Part shown: one piece after another, positions 24,966 to 33,609 of the stretch | Numbering within the stretch: position 1 is the stretch's first letter | Layout of the letters: each line of letters begins with the position of its first letter | Assembly: GCA_018302815.1 (NCBI GenBank) | Contig: JAGVZE010000007.1 | Coordinates: 124,001-188,000 of the forward strand | Direction: 5' to 3' | Length of the DNA: 64,000 nucleotides | Source: Candidatus Woesearchaeota archaeon | Lineage (GTDB): Archaea > Nanobdellota > Nanobdellia > Woesearchaeales > ARS49 | The notes under the pieces: generated by a model | Databases searched by the model: none | What the model was told of the DNA's origin: nothing | What the model saw: only the letters and a program-made list of their open reading frames with translations | Program-made: the position numbers and the translations under genes

Positions 24966-26252
24966 ATGCAAGAAATCATCGGCATCGCAGGAATGGGATA
25001 CGTGGGGCTTCCTCTCGCGTTACACCTCGCCAAGAATTACAAGCTAATTGGCTATGATATCAGTACACGAAGAATAGAACAATTAAGCCTTAACCACGAT
25101 TGGAGCTTGGAGCACACTCCTGAAGAGTTGAAAGCGGTGAAAATAGAATACACAACCGACGAATCACGGCTCAAAGAAGCGACTTTCATCATCGTCACCG
25201 TGCCAACACCAGTCACAAAAGCAAACATACCCGATTTAACTCCAGTTGAAAAAGCCGCCGAAGCAATAGGGCGGAATATACAAAAAGGAGCAGTCGTAGT
25301 TCTTGAAAGCACAGTCTATCCAGGAGTCACCGAAGATGTAATGGGACGCATAATCGAACGAGTATCCGGCCTTAAAATGTATGAAGATTTCAAGCTCGGA
25401 TACAGCCCTGAAAGAATCAACCCTGGAGACCGCGAGCACGCAATAGACAAAGTCATCAAAGTAATCTCAGGACAAGACGAACCAACACTCGAACGAGTAT
25501 CCGCAGTCTATTCAAGCGTGTGCAAAGCAGGAGTCTACAAAGCAGCAAATATCAAAGTCGCTGAAGCCGCCAAAGTAATAGAAAACACACAGCGCGACAT
25601 GAACATCGCGCTCATGAATGAACTCTCAAAAATATTCCGCAAAATAGGCATTCAGACAAAAGATGTTCTTGACGCCGCAGGAACCAAATGGAATTTCCAA
25701 AAATTCTCACCCGGACTTGTCGGCGGGCACTGCATAGGAGTTGATCCGTATTACCTCACTCACCGCGCGCAAGAACTAGGATACAATCCTGACTTAATCC
25801 TAGCCTCGCGCAAGACTAATGACAGTATGGCGCGCCACGTAGTAGAACTTGCCGGCGAACAGCTAAATATCGCAGGAAAAGCAGTCAAAAACAGCACAAT
25901 CCTAGTATTAGGAGTAACGTTCAAAGAAAACTGCAAAGACTGCAGAAACAGCAAAGTCGCGGAAATCATATCTGAACTCAAAAAGAAAGGAGCCAACGTA
26001 CTCGTCCACGACTCATTCGTGATGGACGAACCGGAAATGGTCCAACACGAAATCGGAGTTTCTCTAACTCCATTTGAAAAGATAAGCAAACTAGACCAAG
26101 TAATAATCGCAGTATCACACAATCAATACAAGAAACTAACCGCTGCAGATTTAAAAAAATGGATGCCTGACAAGCCACTTCTAATCGATATCAAAAACAC
26201 TCTCAACAGAAAACAACTCGAAGCAGACGGAATCACAGTCGATTCATTCTAA
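24966..26252 (+). CDS. UDP-N-acetyl-mannosaminuronate-type nucleotide-sugar dehydrogenase
   Basis: The 428-aa UDP-sugar 6-dehydrogenase has the N-terminal NAD motif IGIAGMGYVGLPLALHLAK, the substrate segment LGYSPERINPGDREHAIDKV, the catalytic Cys in LVGGHCIGVDPYYLTHRAQ, and a C-terminal Rossmann half (ILVLGVTFKENCKDCRNSKV). The GVDPYYLTHRAQELGY block fits UDP-ManNAc/GalNAc dehydrogenases (WecC/WbpO-like). It supplies uronic acid sugars for glycans, fitting the adjacent glycosyltransferase and the oligosaccharyltransferase at 38 kb. AAAGCTTTAATACC about 30 nt upstream implies a leaderless mRNA. Confidence 0.88.
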   Translation: MQEIIGIAGMGYVGLPLALHLAKNYKLIGYDISTRRIEQLSLNHDWSLEHTPEELKAVKIEYTTDESRLKEATFIIVTVPTPVTKANIPDLTPVEKAAEAIGRNIQKGAVVVLESTVYPGVTEDVMGRIIERVSGLKMYEDFKLGYSPERINPGDREHAIDKVIKVISGQDEPTLERVSAVYSSVCKAGVYKAANIKVAEAAKVIENTQRDMNIALMNELSKIFRKIGIQTKDVLDAAGTKWNFQKFSPGLVGGHCIGVDPYYLTHRAQELGYNPDLILASRKTNDSMARHVVELAGEQLNIAGKAVKNSTILVLGVTFKENCKDCRNSKVAEIISELKKKGANVLVHDSFVMDEPEMVQHEIGVSLTPFEKISKLDQVIIAVSHNQYKKLTAADLKKWMPDKPLLIDIKNTLNRKQLEADGITVDSF

Positions 26253-27384
26253 GCACTGCGCCCAAAGATTCCTTGCGCAGCTCATCATTGAATCGTTCTT
26301 TCAATAATTTAATAGATTCTTCGCTCATTTTCTGACGCAGTTTCGCATCTTTTGCCAGATTAAGCATCTTCTTAACCAAAAAATCTTTCACAAACCCAAA
26401 CGAGTGCTCTCGTGCGTATGCCGCCTTGTCCTTTGTCCACCAATTTTTGTTCGGAAGAAACTCATCCGTGAAATATGAAATGGGGCTTTTGCATACGAAC
26501 CCGTTCTTTCCATCAATAACCATTTCCGGCACAGCAAACATATCTGTCGCTATAACCGGAAGCCCCGCGCTTAACGCCTCCAAATACACCATGCCAAAAC
26601 TATCCTGATACGTGGGCAAAACAAACACGTCCGCGTTAGAATAAACATCCCTGAAAAGCGCCGCCTTATCCAAATTCGCTTCGCGCAGAACGATACTCTT
26701 CGACGAGGTTATTTTCACTTTTGTCTCACCTGTCAACTCAGCAGTTTTTGTCAAAATCATCAGAGTCACACCAGGCACAAGCTTCTCAACCTCAAGGAAC
26801 GCATCAACAACTTCTTTGCCTCCCTTCAAATAGAAATTCGAAGAAATAAACAAAAACCGAACTTTGTCGCTTTTGCTCTTAGTTACAGTTTCTTGTTGCA
26901 CGAACGGATAGACAACAGAGCACTTCTTGGAAATCTCATCATTCTTGAAAAAATTCACAACACTATTTCTCGCAGCTTCACTAATGCAAACGATTCCTTC
27001 ACACCATTTCGATTTCAACCGCCACCTGATGAACGGCTTTAGCAGTCTTAAGAGTGTAAGATTGTAATACGCAAGAACGGCCACGTTATCAATCTCGACA
27101 ACGAACGGAAATCTGTTCAAGACCAAAAAGCCAGGAGAGTAAATAAGGTCCACACCCTTAAGGTTTTTTCGCGAAATCCGATTGTTATAGAAAAACAACG
27201 ATTTGATTTTCTCTACGAACGGATTGCCCCGCACGTTAGTCAATTGATAATCCTTCTTCATCGACTCAAGAGACTGCAACGTCCTGAACTCGACGCCTTG
27301 GGGCGGATTCAAAATAGTCTCGCGCCTTCGCACACGATGCTCACGACCTGTGAATAAAACAACAGTCATAACGCCTTTTCCCAT
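26233..27384 (-). CDS. Glycosyltransferase family 4 (GT-B fold)
   Basis: The C-terminal donor-binding half has VFVLPTYQDSFGMVYLEALSAGLPVIATDMFAVPEMV, the E-x7-E type signature of GT4 enzymes, and FLFISSNFYLKGGKEVVDAF as the start of that domain. The acceptor half is degenerate but GT-B-like. There is no membrane helix. ATG 27384 overlaps the herA stop (TGATG), so it is cotranscribed with herA although its job is glycan assembly. It overlaps the convergent nucleotide-sugar dehydrogenase by 20 nt. Confidence 0.85.
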   Translation of the reverse strand: MGKGVMTVVLFTGREHRVRRRETILNPPQGVEFRTLQSLESMKKDYQLTNVRGNPFVEKIKSLFFYNNRISRKNLKGVDLIYSPGFLVLNRFPFVVEIDNVAVLAYYNLTLLRLLKPFIRWRLKSKWCEGIVCISEAARNSVVNFFKNDEISKKCSVVYPFVQQETVTKSKSDKVRFLFISSNFYLKGGKEVVDAFLEVEKLVPGVTLMILTKTAELTGETKVKITSSKSIVLREANLDKAALFRDVYSNADVFVLPTYQDSFGMVYLEALSAGLPVIATDMFAVPEMVIDGKNGFVCKSPISYFTDEFLPNKNWWTKDKAAYAREHSFGFVKDFLVKKMLNLAKDAKLRQKMSEESIKLLKERFNDELRKESLGAVLRMNRL

Positions 27385-28895
27385 CACCGGTTATTTAAGC
27401 CCTTCGCCAAACCAGCGAAACCCGTGCGTGAAGGAGACTGCGGTCTGTGTTCTTCAGGCATAACTTTTATCGGCATCGCGAATGGCAAGAAACTGCTTGA
27501 GACCAGCGCCTCTCCCTTATCTAAACTTGCGATGTTTCGGTCATCACTGCTCAAATCCTGCGAAGCGCTCTCGATAATCGCCTGACGCTCAGGACGAAGC
27601 TCAATTCCAAAAATAACTTTCGTGTTCAAATTCGCCAAAACCTCCCTTGGAATCAGCGAAGGAAGCTGGGTTATCGCCACAAGCCCAACATTGAACTTGC
27701 GGCCCTCCCTTGCGATCGTCGAAAACACATTCGGCCCGCGCTCAAGCACATCCCTGCCAAGAACACGCGGAGCCTCCTCAAGAACAACACTCACAACAGG
27801 CCTTGACTGCATCTGCGAAAGCTCGTATTTTTTATGACGGTCAAGAATCTGGTGCGCAATCATGCTGCCGATAAGAATCTCCACACTGCCGTAAAACGAA
27901 CTAGTGTCAATGATAACGATTTTGCCCTCCTGCAAAGCAGAAACAATATCCGGAATAGTGGTTGAACCTGCGATAGTGTCAAACACTCCTTTGCAAGTAA
28001 TCTCTTTTTGCTGGTCCACATCAAGGCGAAGCAGCTGCATAATCTTGCGTTTAACCACAGCGAGAGTTCCTTCCATAAAGCCGTGGCCGGGCGATTCATC
28101 TTTCATAACCGCCTCTATCCATCGTTGTCCATACGAATTATAGAACGCGTGCAACGCCTGGCTTTGCGCATCACTCCAATCAGACACGCCATCAAAATGC
28201 CGAGGAGTCAATTCAGCGATGTTGATTTTAAGAGTTCGGCCGCCATTGTGCGGAGCTTCAGAATAGTATAACAAATTCTCTCTTGCCAAAGGATGGAGCC
28301 TTAATTTATCAAAATATTCATCGTGAGGGTCAAGCACGAGCATTGATGCGAACTCCTTGTCAAGACAATCCCACAACAAGTTCGTCATAAACACGCTCTT
28401 TCCACGGCCGGTCGTCCCAGCAATCAAAACATGATGACTGAGCGCCTTTCGACCATCAATAGAAACCGTCACGCCCACATCCTGCGAACCGCTACGTAAT
28501 TTTCCTAGGACCAGCGCGTTTGGCGGAGCGGTTAGGAATTTCACGTCATCAGCAACCACGCCTTCCACTTTAGTGAAGAACGACGGCAAGGTCTTAGCCA
28601 TTGACGCCTTGCTATCGCCCAGTATGGCAAGATTTTTCACTTTCGCCAAAACATAATTTCGCAGCTTAGCATCCATCAAATCAAGCTTATCATCCTCCTC
28701 AAGCTTCATTCCTGAAATGAGTTCAAGCTGCTGCTGTGATAATTGAGAGCCGTAGAGCAAATCAAACACCTGAAGAAGCATCTTTGACGAGCCGGTCTTC
28801 GCGATCAATAGCTCGCCAAGCTCAAGAAGCATCTCGCTTTTTTGGCGAACCAAAATGCTGCCGAATTCCCCGCCGATAATCAGCCCTTTAGTCAT
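27384..28895 (-). CDS. herA: HerA-type bipolar DNA-pumping ATPase
   Basis: The 503-aa protein starts at [18 protein letters not shown] (28895), a HAS-barrel-type opening; the track's longer start runs through a purine-rich repeat and is unlikely. Walker A is [16 protein letters not shown] near residue 160, Walker [13 protein letters not shown], and further motifs are [12 protein letters not shown] and [14 protein letters not shown], as in HerA/FtsK-type hexameric ATPases. HerA with NurA, Mre11 and Rad50 resects DNA ends. Here a glycosyltransferase follows instead of nurA. Confidence 0.88.
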   Translation of the reverse strand: MTKGLIIGGEFGSILVRQKSEMLLELGELLIAKTGSSKMLLQVFDLLYGSQLSQQQLELISGMKLEEDDKLDLMDAKLRNYVLAKVKNLAILGDSKASMAKTLPSFFTKVEGVVADDVKFLTAPPNALVLGKLRSGSQDVGVTVSIDGRKALSHHVLIAGTTGRGKSVFMTNLLWDCLDKEFASMLVLDPHDEYFDKLRLHPLARENLLYYSEAPHNGGRTLKINIAELTPRHFDGVSDWSDAQSQALHAFYNSYGQRWIEAVMKDESPGHGFMEGTLAVVKRKIMQLLRLDVDQQKEITCKGVFDTIAGSTTIPDIVSALQEGKIVIIDTSSFYGSVEILIGSMIAHQILDRHKKYELSQMQSRPVVSVVLEEAPRVLGRDVLERGPNVFSTIAREGRKFNVGLVAITQLPSLIPREVLANLNTKVIFGIELRPERQAIIESASQDLSSDDRNIASLDKGEALVSSSFLPFAMPIKVMPEEHRPQSPSRTGFAGLAKGLNNR

Positions 28896-28942
28896 AACAA
28901 GCTGCGCAGAGTATTCGTATTTATTCTTTATTGTATGCTGGA

Positions 28943-29035
28943 AGCAGGATGGATAACGGTGGACGGGAGAACGGCAAGACGGGAGGATGGATGGGCGGAA
29001 GAAGAATGTAGGAAAGATATGAGGCAAAAGTCGGT
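28943..29035 (+). repeat. Purine-rich GACGG/GGATGG tract, copy 1
   Basis: The intergenic sequence GGATGGATAACGGTGGACGG... ACGGCAAGACGGG... GGATGGATGGGCGG is almost devoid of pyrimidine runs and built of GGA/ACGG units. A related tract lies at 60417-60515 (shared ACGGCAAGAYGG and GGATGGA). Nothing else is seen between herA and the small gene at 29069, apart from a TATA box TTTTATAATAC near 29038. Confidence 0.6.
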
Positions 29036-29068
29036 AATTTTATAATACGCACAGCCTTACAAGGCATT

Positions 29069-29326
29069 ATGAAAAAAGAGATACTAAAAGCGCTCGCCCG
29101 AGCCAAAGAACTCGAACGCCTTCCCGATCCAACCAATGAAGAAATCGCAGCCATATATAAGGACGCGATGGAAAAAGCAGGAGAACTCAACAAGCTTCTC
29201 GAACCATGCTGGTTCATCAATGACGTGCACAAACAGCCGGCAAAAGCCGTTAAATCGACGAACAAACCAGCAAAAAAACGTACTTCATCAACTTCACGAA
29301 AACGCAAGACTCACGCTTCTCGTTGA
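29069..29326 (+). CDS. Small basic-tailed hypothetical protein, 85 aa
   Basis: N-terminal helices (EILKALARAKELERLPDPTNEEIAAIYKDAMEKAGEL) are followed by a highly basic tail (KKRTSSTSRKRKTHASR). This resembles small DNA- or RNA-binding proteins with Lys/Arg tails, but no family is recognised. TATA-like TTTTATAATAC lies about 30 nt upstream, giving a leaderless or near-leaderless mRNA. Confidence 0.55.
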   Translation: MKKEILKALARAKELERLPDPTNEEIAAIYKDAMEKAGELNKLLEPCWFINDVHKQPAKAVKSTNKPAKKRTSSTSRKRKTHASR

Positions 29327-29429
29327 TATTCCCGACAACTTACGTTTTTGAGCGGTCAAGACTCTCAGATAATATACGTTCATAGACGATAAATCAGGCC
29401 ATTTATTGACGATTCTCGACGACAAAAAA

Positions 29430-29538
29430 GAAAACTTTATAAACAATCAAGATTTTTAATCATTTGTCGAGTTTGATAATTATCGACGGGGCAAAGGGGG
29501 AAACTTTTCGCCTCTAAGAACTAAAGGAGGACACCAAA
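29430..29538 (+). promoter_or_regulatory. TATA box and ~75-nt structured leader of the 76-aa repeat protein
   Basis: GAAAACTTTATAAAC (29430-29444) is a good BRE-TATA. A start near 29465 would give a leader containing GTCGA...TCGAC (29466-29487), the palindrome GATAATTATC, a GGC-AAAG...CTTT-GCC pairing, and a perfect Shine-Dalgarno TAAAGGAGG. A strong promoter, strong RBS and T-run terminator suggest high expression. Confidence 0.55.
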
Positions 29539-29769
29539 ATGGCAGAAAAAGTAGCAAAAGTAGGAGTTAAGAAAGCAGAAGGATATCTCTATTTCGTAGA
29601 CAAGAAAGGAGATGTCTCCCGCGCGAAGATGGCAAGAGGCCGAAAGGGCAAGCCAGGAAAAGCAGAGATGGTAGCGAAAGTCGGCGTCAAGAAGCAGGGC
29701 GGATTCCTCTACTTCGTAGACAAAGCAGGCGACATCTCGCGAGCCAAGATGGCGCGCGGCGGAAGATAA
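29539..29769 (+). CDS. Small tandem-duplicated basic protein, 76 aa
   Basis: The protein consists of two near-identical units of about 33 aa, VAKVGVKKAEGYLYFVDKKGDVSRAKMARG and VAKVGVKKQGGFLYFVDKAGDISRAKMARG, joined by a basic linker RKGKPGKAEM. Each unit looks like a small beta-meander with a basic end. Net charge is strongly positive, so nucleic acid binding is plausible, but the family is not known to me. A strong RBS (AAGGAGG) and a following T-rich terminator suggest an abundant product. Confidence 0.75.
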   Translation: MAEKVAKVGVKKAEGYLYFVDKKGDVSRAKMARGRKGKPGKAEMVAKVGVKKQGGFLYFVDKAGDISRAKMARGGR

Positions 29770-29812
29770 ATTTTTTTCTTCCATTATTTTTTTCTTTAAT
29801 TTTCTAATTTTT
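29770..29812 (+). terminator. T-rich terminator after the 76-aa repeat protein
   Basis: The stop codon is followed by AAATTTTTTTCTTCC and ATTTTTTTCTTT runs, typical archaeal oligo-T terminators in series. Confidence 0.6.
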
Positions 29813-29851
29813 ATAACAAATGTTAAAAGCAACAGAAGTTTCTTCACTCCT

Positions 29852-30466
29852 ATGACTGACTTCTATCTTATCCGCCACGCAGAAAGCACGGGAAACACGA
29901 ATCCGCATTTAATCAACGGCAGGTCGAATCATTATCCTTTGACCGAGAAAGGGTTTTTGCAAGCGCGCGCTGTAGGAAAAAGACTTTTGGCCGATGGAAT
30001 AAAACCCGATTTGATAGCAGCATCACCCGCAATTCGAGCGCAGCAAACAGCAAAAACAATATGCGACGAACTCAAAATCCCGCACACTCGAATCGTGACT
30101 TTCGATGACATCCAAGAACTCTCACAAGGAGACTGGGAAGGGAAAATGCGCGAGGAGGTATACACTGCTGATGTTCTTGAACGCATCAACGCAGACAATT
30201 GGAACTTCAGAGCGCCCAACGGAGAATCGCAAAAAGAACTCGAAGAACGAATGCATTCCTGGGTCAGCAGACCACACCAATCAAAAACAATCATCGCGGT
30301 CACGCACGCCATGGCGATAAAATGTTTACTACGCAAACTCCTTGACAGCACGCCGAAAATGACCTTACACTGGCAATTGAGCAATGCGTCCATAACTCAC
30401 ATAAGAAAAACACCAGACACGTGGCAGATAGTCAAAGTGAACGACCATTCGCATATTCTCACATAA
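29852..30466 (+). CDS. Histidine-phosphatase (phosphoglycerate mutase-like) family protein
   Basis: The 204-aa product begins DFYLIRHAESTGN, the RHG-type phosphohistidine motif. It contains IAASPAIRAQQTAKTI (second Arg), LSQGDWEGK (Glu region) and IIAVTHAMAIKCLL (second catalytic His). The fold covers cofactor-dependent mutases, cobalamin phosphatases and broad phosphatases; family size and RHA-E variant do not settle the substrate. It stands alone, with a T-rich terminator of the preceding gene upstream. Confidence 0.82.
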   Translation: MTDFYLIRHAESTGNTNPHLINGRSNHYPLTEKGFLQARAVGKRLLADGIKPDLIAASPAIRAQQTAKTICDELKIPHTRIVTFDDIQELSQGDWEGKMREEVYTADVLERINADNWNFRAPNGESQKELEERMHSWVSRPHQSKTIIAVTHAMAIKCLLRKLLDSTPKMTLHWQLSNASITHIRKTPDTWQIVKVNDHSHILT

Positions 30467-30526
30467 TCGCGTCCACCAAAAACTATAAATACTAACGACG
30501 AACCAGAAAACACAAAAAGGTGGGGA

Positions 30527-31162
30527 ATGCTAAAGAAACTCAAGTCATTTTTCAAAGAATACGTGTGGAACTTCGGTCCGCGCCAAAACTTCAAGCTAGG
30601 ACTCTACGGACCTCCAAACTCCGGCAAGACAACCCTTGCCAACAAAATTTGTATTGATTGGCTAGGGGAAGAAATGGGAACCAGCAGTCCCATTCCTCAC
30701 GAAACAAGAGAAGTCAACATCAAAGAAAAAATCTCAATCAAAGCCAAAGACGGCAGAGAACTTTTATTCAACCTTGTCGATACTCCGGGAATCGCGACAA
30801 AAATCGATTATGAAGATTTCATGAAAACAGGAATGTCCGCAGGCAAAGCCAAAAAAAGAGCACGCGAAGCCACAAAAGGAGTCATTGAAAGCATAAAATG
30901 GCTAGATGAAGTCGATACAGTCCTTGTCGTTCTTGACGCAACCCAAGATCCATACTCACAAGTCAACGTGACCATCATCGGGAACCTTGCAGCGCGCAAC
31001 ATTCCGGTATTGATCGTAGCGAACAAAGTAGACCTGCGCAAATCAAGCCTCAAACGAATACAATCAGCGTTCCCACAATACGAAGTCATCGGCATCTCAG
31101 CCAAATACGGCAAAAACATCGAGGGGTTCTACAACAAGCTCTTCGAGCTAGCCGGGAGATAA
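30527..31162 (+). CDS. Archaeal Era-like GTPase
   Basis: The 211-aa product has G1 LYGPPNSGKTTLANK, G3 LVDTPGIATKID, G4 LIVANKVDL and G5 GISAKYGKN, a complete GTPase. The insertion GMSAGKAKKRAREATKGVIESIKWLDEVD is typical of the archaeal Era/Der-like protein that neighbours DUF2073 and a Zn-ribbon protein. From memory, the haloarchaeal equivalents lie near a replication origin. It starts a coupled cluster; the next gene begins 3 nt after its stop. The role is probably in RNA or ribosome biology. Confidence 0.82.
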   Translation: MLKKLKSFFKEYVWNFGPRQNFKLGLYGPPNSGKTTLANKICIDWLGEEMGTSSPIPHETREVNIKEKISIKAKDGRELLFNLVDTPGIATKIDYEDFMKTGMSAGKAKKRAREATKGVIESIKWLDEVDTVLVVLDATQDPYSQVNVTIIGNLAARNIPVLIVANKVDLRKSSLKRIQSAFPQYEVIGISAKYGKNIEGFYNKLFELAGR

Positions 31163-31165
31163 CCA

Positions 31166-31549
31166 ATGGTAACCCTGCACTTTTTACCCTACACTGAAAT
31201 AGAGAACCTAAGCGGCGTTGGACGAATAAGAAAATTGCTCTCACTTGCAAAACAAAACAAGATAGTTCTATTGCAAGGACGGCTTCGCAAAGAAGAAGAA
31301 GCCGAGTTGATTAAGACAACAATGGAAGAAATCAACAAAGAATTCAAAGGAATCGAACTTGCAGTCATAAACCCAAGCCAAACATCAACAGACGGGCTAC
31401 AAAAGCTAAAGTACGACGTAATGGGATTACTATTCGGCGACACCCAAGGACTCACAATCATCGGTCCTTCCACAATCGTAAAAAACATCAAGAAAGACCC
31501 GACAAAAATAGAACTCCTAACACAGGAAGCTAAAAAGAAGAGGAAATAA
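31166..31549 (+). CDS. DUF2073 family protein (partner of Era-like GTPase)
   Basis: The 127-aa product has the DUF2073 hallmarks: LHFLPYTEIENLSGVGRIRKLLSLAKQNKIVLLQGRL, TTMEEINKEFKGIELAVI and LLFGDTQGLTIIGPS. It forms a conserved archaeal gene pair with the Era-like GTPase. The biochemical activity is not established to my knowledge; nucleic acid binding has been proposed. The C-terminus is basic (EAKKKRK). Confidence 0.82.
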   Translation: MVTLHFLPYTEIENLSGVGRIRKLLSLAKQNKIVLLQGRLRKEEEAELIKTTMEEINKEFKGIELAVINPSQTSTDGLQKLKYDVMGLLFGDTQGLTIIGPSTIVKNIKKDPTKIELLTQEAKKKRK

Positions 31550-31550
31550 A

Positions 31551-31895
31551 ATGGGGCTAGATGCACTTGTTTTTTCTTACCCCGAATTCACGCTGAAACT
31601 AAAATCAGAGATTAGCTTTCCTGAACGCGGAATGTTCCTAGGAGCAGTGCCCGTGGAGTTTTCATTTCCTTCAGGCCATCAGGCAAAAGGAGCGCTAACA
31701 TATGACACGGGCAAAGGAAAATTCTTCCCCACGCTCACTGATTTCTTTTCGCCTAAAATCGACTTCAACGATCCGAATGTTGACCGCCGGCTAATCGAGA
31801 ACTGCAACACGTACAGGCTCGAGATAAGCAGAGCATTCGAGTTCATCTATGGCGCGGGACTCGTGAAAGAATCAGTTCTTAAAGCAGATAGTTGA
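31551..31895 (+). CDS. Hypothetical protein, 114 aa, in the GTPase/DUF2073 operon
   Basis: It begins 1 nt after the DUF2073 stop, so it is cotranscribed. The product is mainly beta in the first half (FTLKLKSEISFPERGMFLGAVPVEFSF) and helical at the end (NCNTYRLEISRAFEFIYGAGL). The family is not recognised, and there is no membrane segment or metal motif. By position it may assist the GTPase set. Confidence 0.6.
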   Translation: MGLDALVFSYPEFTLKLKSEISFPERGMFLGAVPVEFSFPSGHQAKGALTYDTGKGKFFPTLTDFFSPKIDFNDPNVDRRLIENCNTYRLEISRAFEFIYGAGLVKESVLKADS

Positions 31896-31945
31896 ACATT
31901 TTTCTAGCACAAAGAATTTAAAGAACACTTCGCCGATAATGTTCT

Positions 31946-32764
31946 ATGAGAATCATCGATGCGCACATACACACAAATTTTGCATATGAATCAGCAGGAG
32001 TGCACGCCCGCGAGCTAGGAGTAACGTTCTCATGGGAAGCTCTGCAAAAAGAGATGAAAGAAAACAACATAGCAGGAGCGCTCATCATAACAACAGACCA
32101 TCACGCGCCAACCCCCGCGGAAAGTGACATACTTATCGGACAACGTGAAAAAGATCCGCGCCTCTTTCCAATATGCTCAATTCATCCAGACTACACAGAC
32201 AAAAGACATCTTACAGCCATAGAACTGCTACTTAAGAAAAAAGCCATATTCGGCATCAAGATTTTTCCAGGGTACCACCCAGTCTATCCAAGCGACAAAC
32301 GATTCTTCCCCTTCTATGAACTCGCCGGCAAATACGGCGTTCCTGTAATAATACACACGGGCGACACATTCGGCAGCGATAATCTAGTCAAATATTCACA
32401 CCCCCTGGACGTCGATGAAATCGCGGTCAAATTCAGAAAAACCATATTCATACTAGCACACCTTGGAAACCCATGGGTTCGCGACGCGGCAGAACTAGTC
32501 TATAAAAACGAAAACGTCTACGCAGACCTTAGCGCGTTCTGCATATCACACCCAGAACACAACGAAGTAAAACGCATAGCAGACGACATCAAATTCGCCA
32601 TCTCATACTCCGCGCGGCCAGACAAATTCCTCTACGGCAGCGATTGGCCCCTAACATCAATGAAACCGTATATCAACGTCATCAAACGAGCCGTTCCCAA
32701 GAAATTCCACCAACAAATATTCTTTGACAACGCGAACAGAGTGTTCAAACTAGGACTCCAATAG
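31946..32764 (+). CDS. Amidohydrolase-family metal-dependent hydrolase (TIM barrel)
   Basis: The 272-aa product carries IIDAHIHTNF (H-x-H at strand 1), GIKIFPGYHPV with the Lys at strand 4, VIIHTGD (His), FILAHLGNPW (His) and FLYGSDWPL (Asp), the metal and catalytic ligands of COG2159-type amidohydrolases/decarboxylases. The substrate is not deducible. It lies between the DUF2073 operon and the Zn-ribbon gene, possibly an insertion into that conserved neighbourhood. Confidence 0.82.
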   Translation: MRIIDAHIHTNFAYESAGVHARELGVTFSWEALQKEMKENNIAGALIITTDHHAPTPAESDILIGQREKDPRLFPICSIHPDYTDKRHLTAIELLLKKKAIFGIKIFPGYHPVYPSDKRFFPFYELAGKYGVPVIIHTGDTFGSDNLVKYSHPLDVDEIAVKFRKTIFILAHLGNPWVRDAAELVYKNENVYADLSAFCISHPEHNEVKRIADDIKFAISYSARPDKFLYGSDWPLTSMKPYINVIKRAVPKKFHQQIFFDNANRVFKLGLQ

Positions 32765-32799
32765 AAACGCTTAAAACACCCCGCAATCTCCAACACCTC

Positions 32800-33183
32800 A
32801 TGCCACACCAGTGCGTACGATGCAGCAAACTCTATGATGACGGCTCAAAAGAAATACTGAGCGGCTGCACGTGCGGAGCTAGACTGTTCTTCTTCATTAA
32901 AAAAGAAAAGCTTGAGAAAGCCAAGAACACAGTTTTGCCTGAACTAAAGCCAGAACAACGGCAACAAATAGAAGAAGACGTCACTGAACTTATAGGCAAT
33001 AACGCAGACGACGCGCCAGTCATACTCGATTTTGAAAGCGTACGCGTCGTAAAACCCGGAACATACGAACTCGATCTCGTAAAACTATTCCAGGAAGACA
33101 CGCCGCTCATCTTCAAACTAGAAGACGGCAAGTACATCATAGATATAGGCGAGAGTTTTGATAGACTAAGAAAGAAATCTTAA
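32800..33183 (+). CDS. Archaeal Zn-ribbon protein (COG3364-type) of the GTPase/DUF2073 set
   Basis: The opening MPHQCVRCSKLYDDGSKEILSGCTCGARLFFFIKKEKLE holds two Cys pairs (CVRC, CTCG) forming a zinc ribbon. The middle region is acidic and helical, and the C-terminus reads VRVVKPGTYELDLVKLF and KYIIDI. This family habitually neighbours DUF2073 and the Era-like GTPase in archaea; here only an amidohydrolase and one small gene intervene. It overlaps the convergent gene at 33180 by 4 nt. Confidence 0.78.
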   Translation: MPHQCVRCSKLYDDGSKEILSGCTCGARLFFFIKKEKLEKAKNTVLPELKPEQRQQIEEDVTELIGNNADDAPVILDFESVRVVKPGTYELDLVKLFQEDTPLIFKLEDGKYIIDIGESFDRLRKKS

Positions 33184-33500
33184 ACCAGATTTATGTTGTA
33201 TGCGTTGTTTATGTTCGAGAATGCCCTCAAGAATTCATACGGCAATATGGCGGACAGTTTGTGTTCAGCTATGAGTTCTCCCAATTGGGTTTGATACGCT
33301 CGAACTAATCCTGCATCCAAGAGAGGTCTTCCGTTATCCACGCATGCGGACTCTGTTTTCTTCATAAGAATGGCAGCTTTTGTCAACAACGCAGCATTGA
33401 TATTTCCTGCTTCTTTTTGTTTAATGATGCTCTTCAAAGTCTCTATGACCTCTTTTATATGCAATAAAAAGTCCTCACGGGCCCTCATTGAAACGACCAT
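33180..33500 (-). CDS. Hypothetical helical protein, 106 aa
   Basis: The product is all-helical (DFLLHIKEVIETLKSIIKQKEAGNINAALLTKAAILMKKTES), with a second part LVRAYQTQLGELIAEHKLSA. M at 33488 is an alternative start. The family is not recognised. The composition is reminiscent of the 34492 gene product, another small helical protein nearby, but no clear alignment is visible. Confidence 0.55.
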   Translation of the reverse strand: MVVSMRAREDFLLHIKEVIETLKSIIKQKEAGNINAALLTKAAILMKKTESACVDNGRPLLDAGLVRAYQTQLGELIAEHKLSAILPYEFLRAFSNINNAYNINLV

Positions 33501-33609
33501 GATAACTGAAAAAGTATTGAAATATATAAATCTGTCCCACTATGCACGACGCAACATTTAAATATAAGAGCCACCACTTTTATCAAAGCATAAATGAGGT
33601 GATTATACT

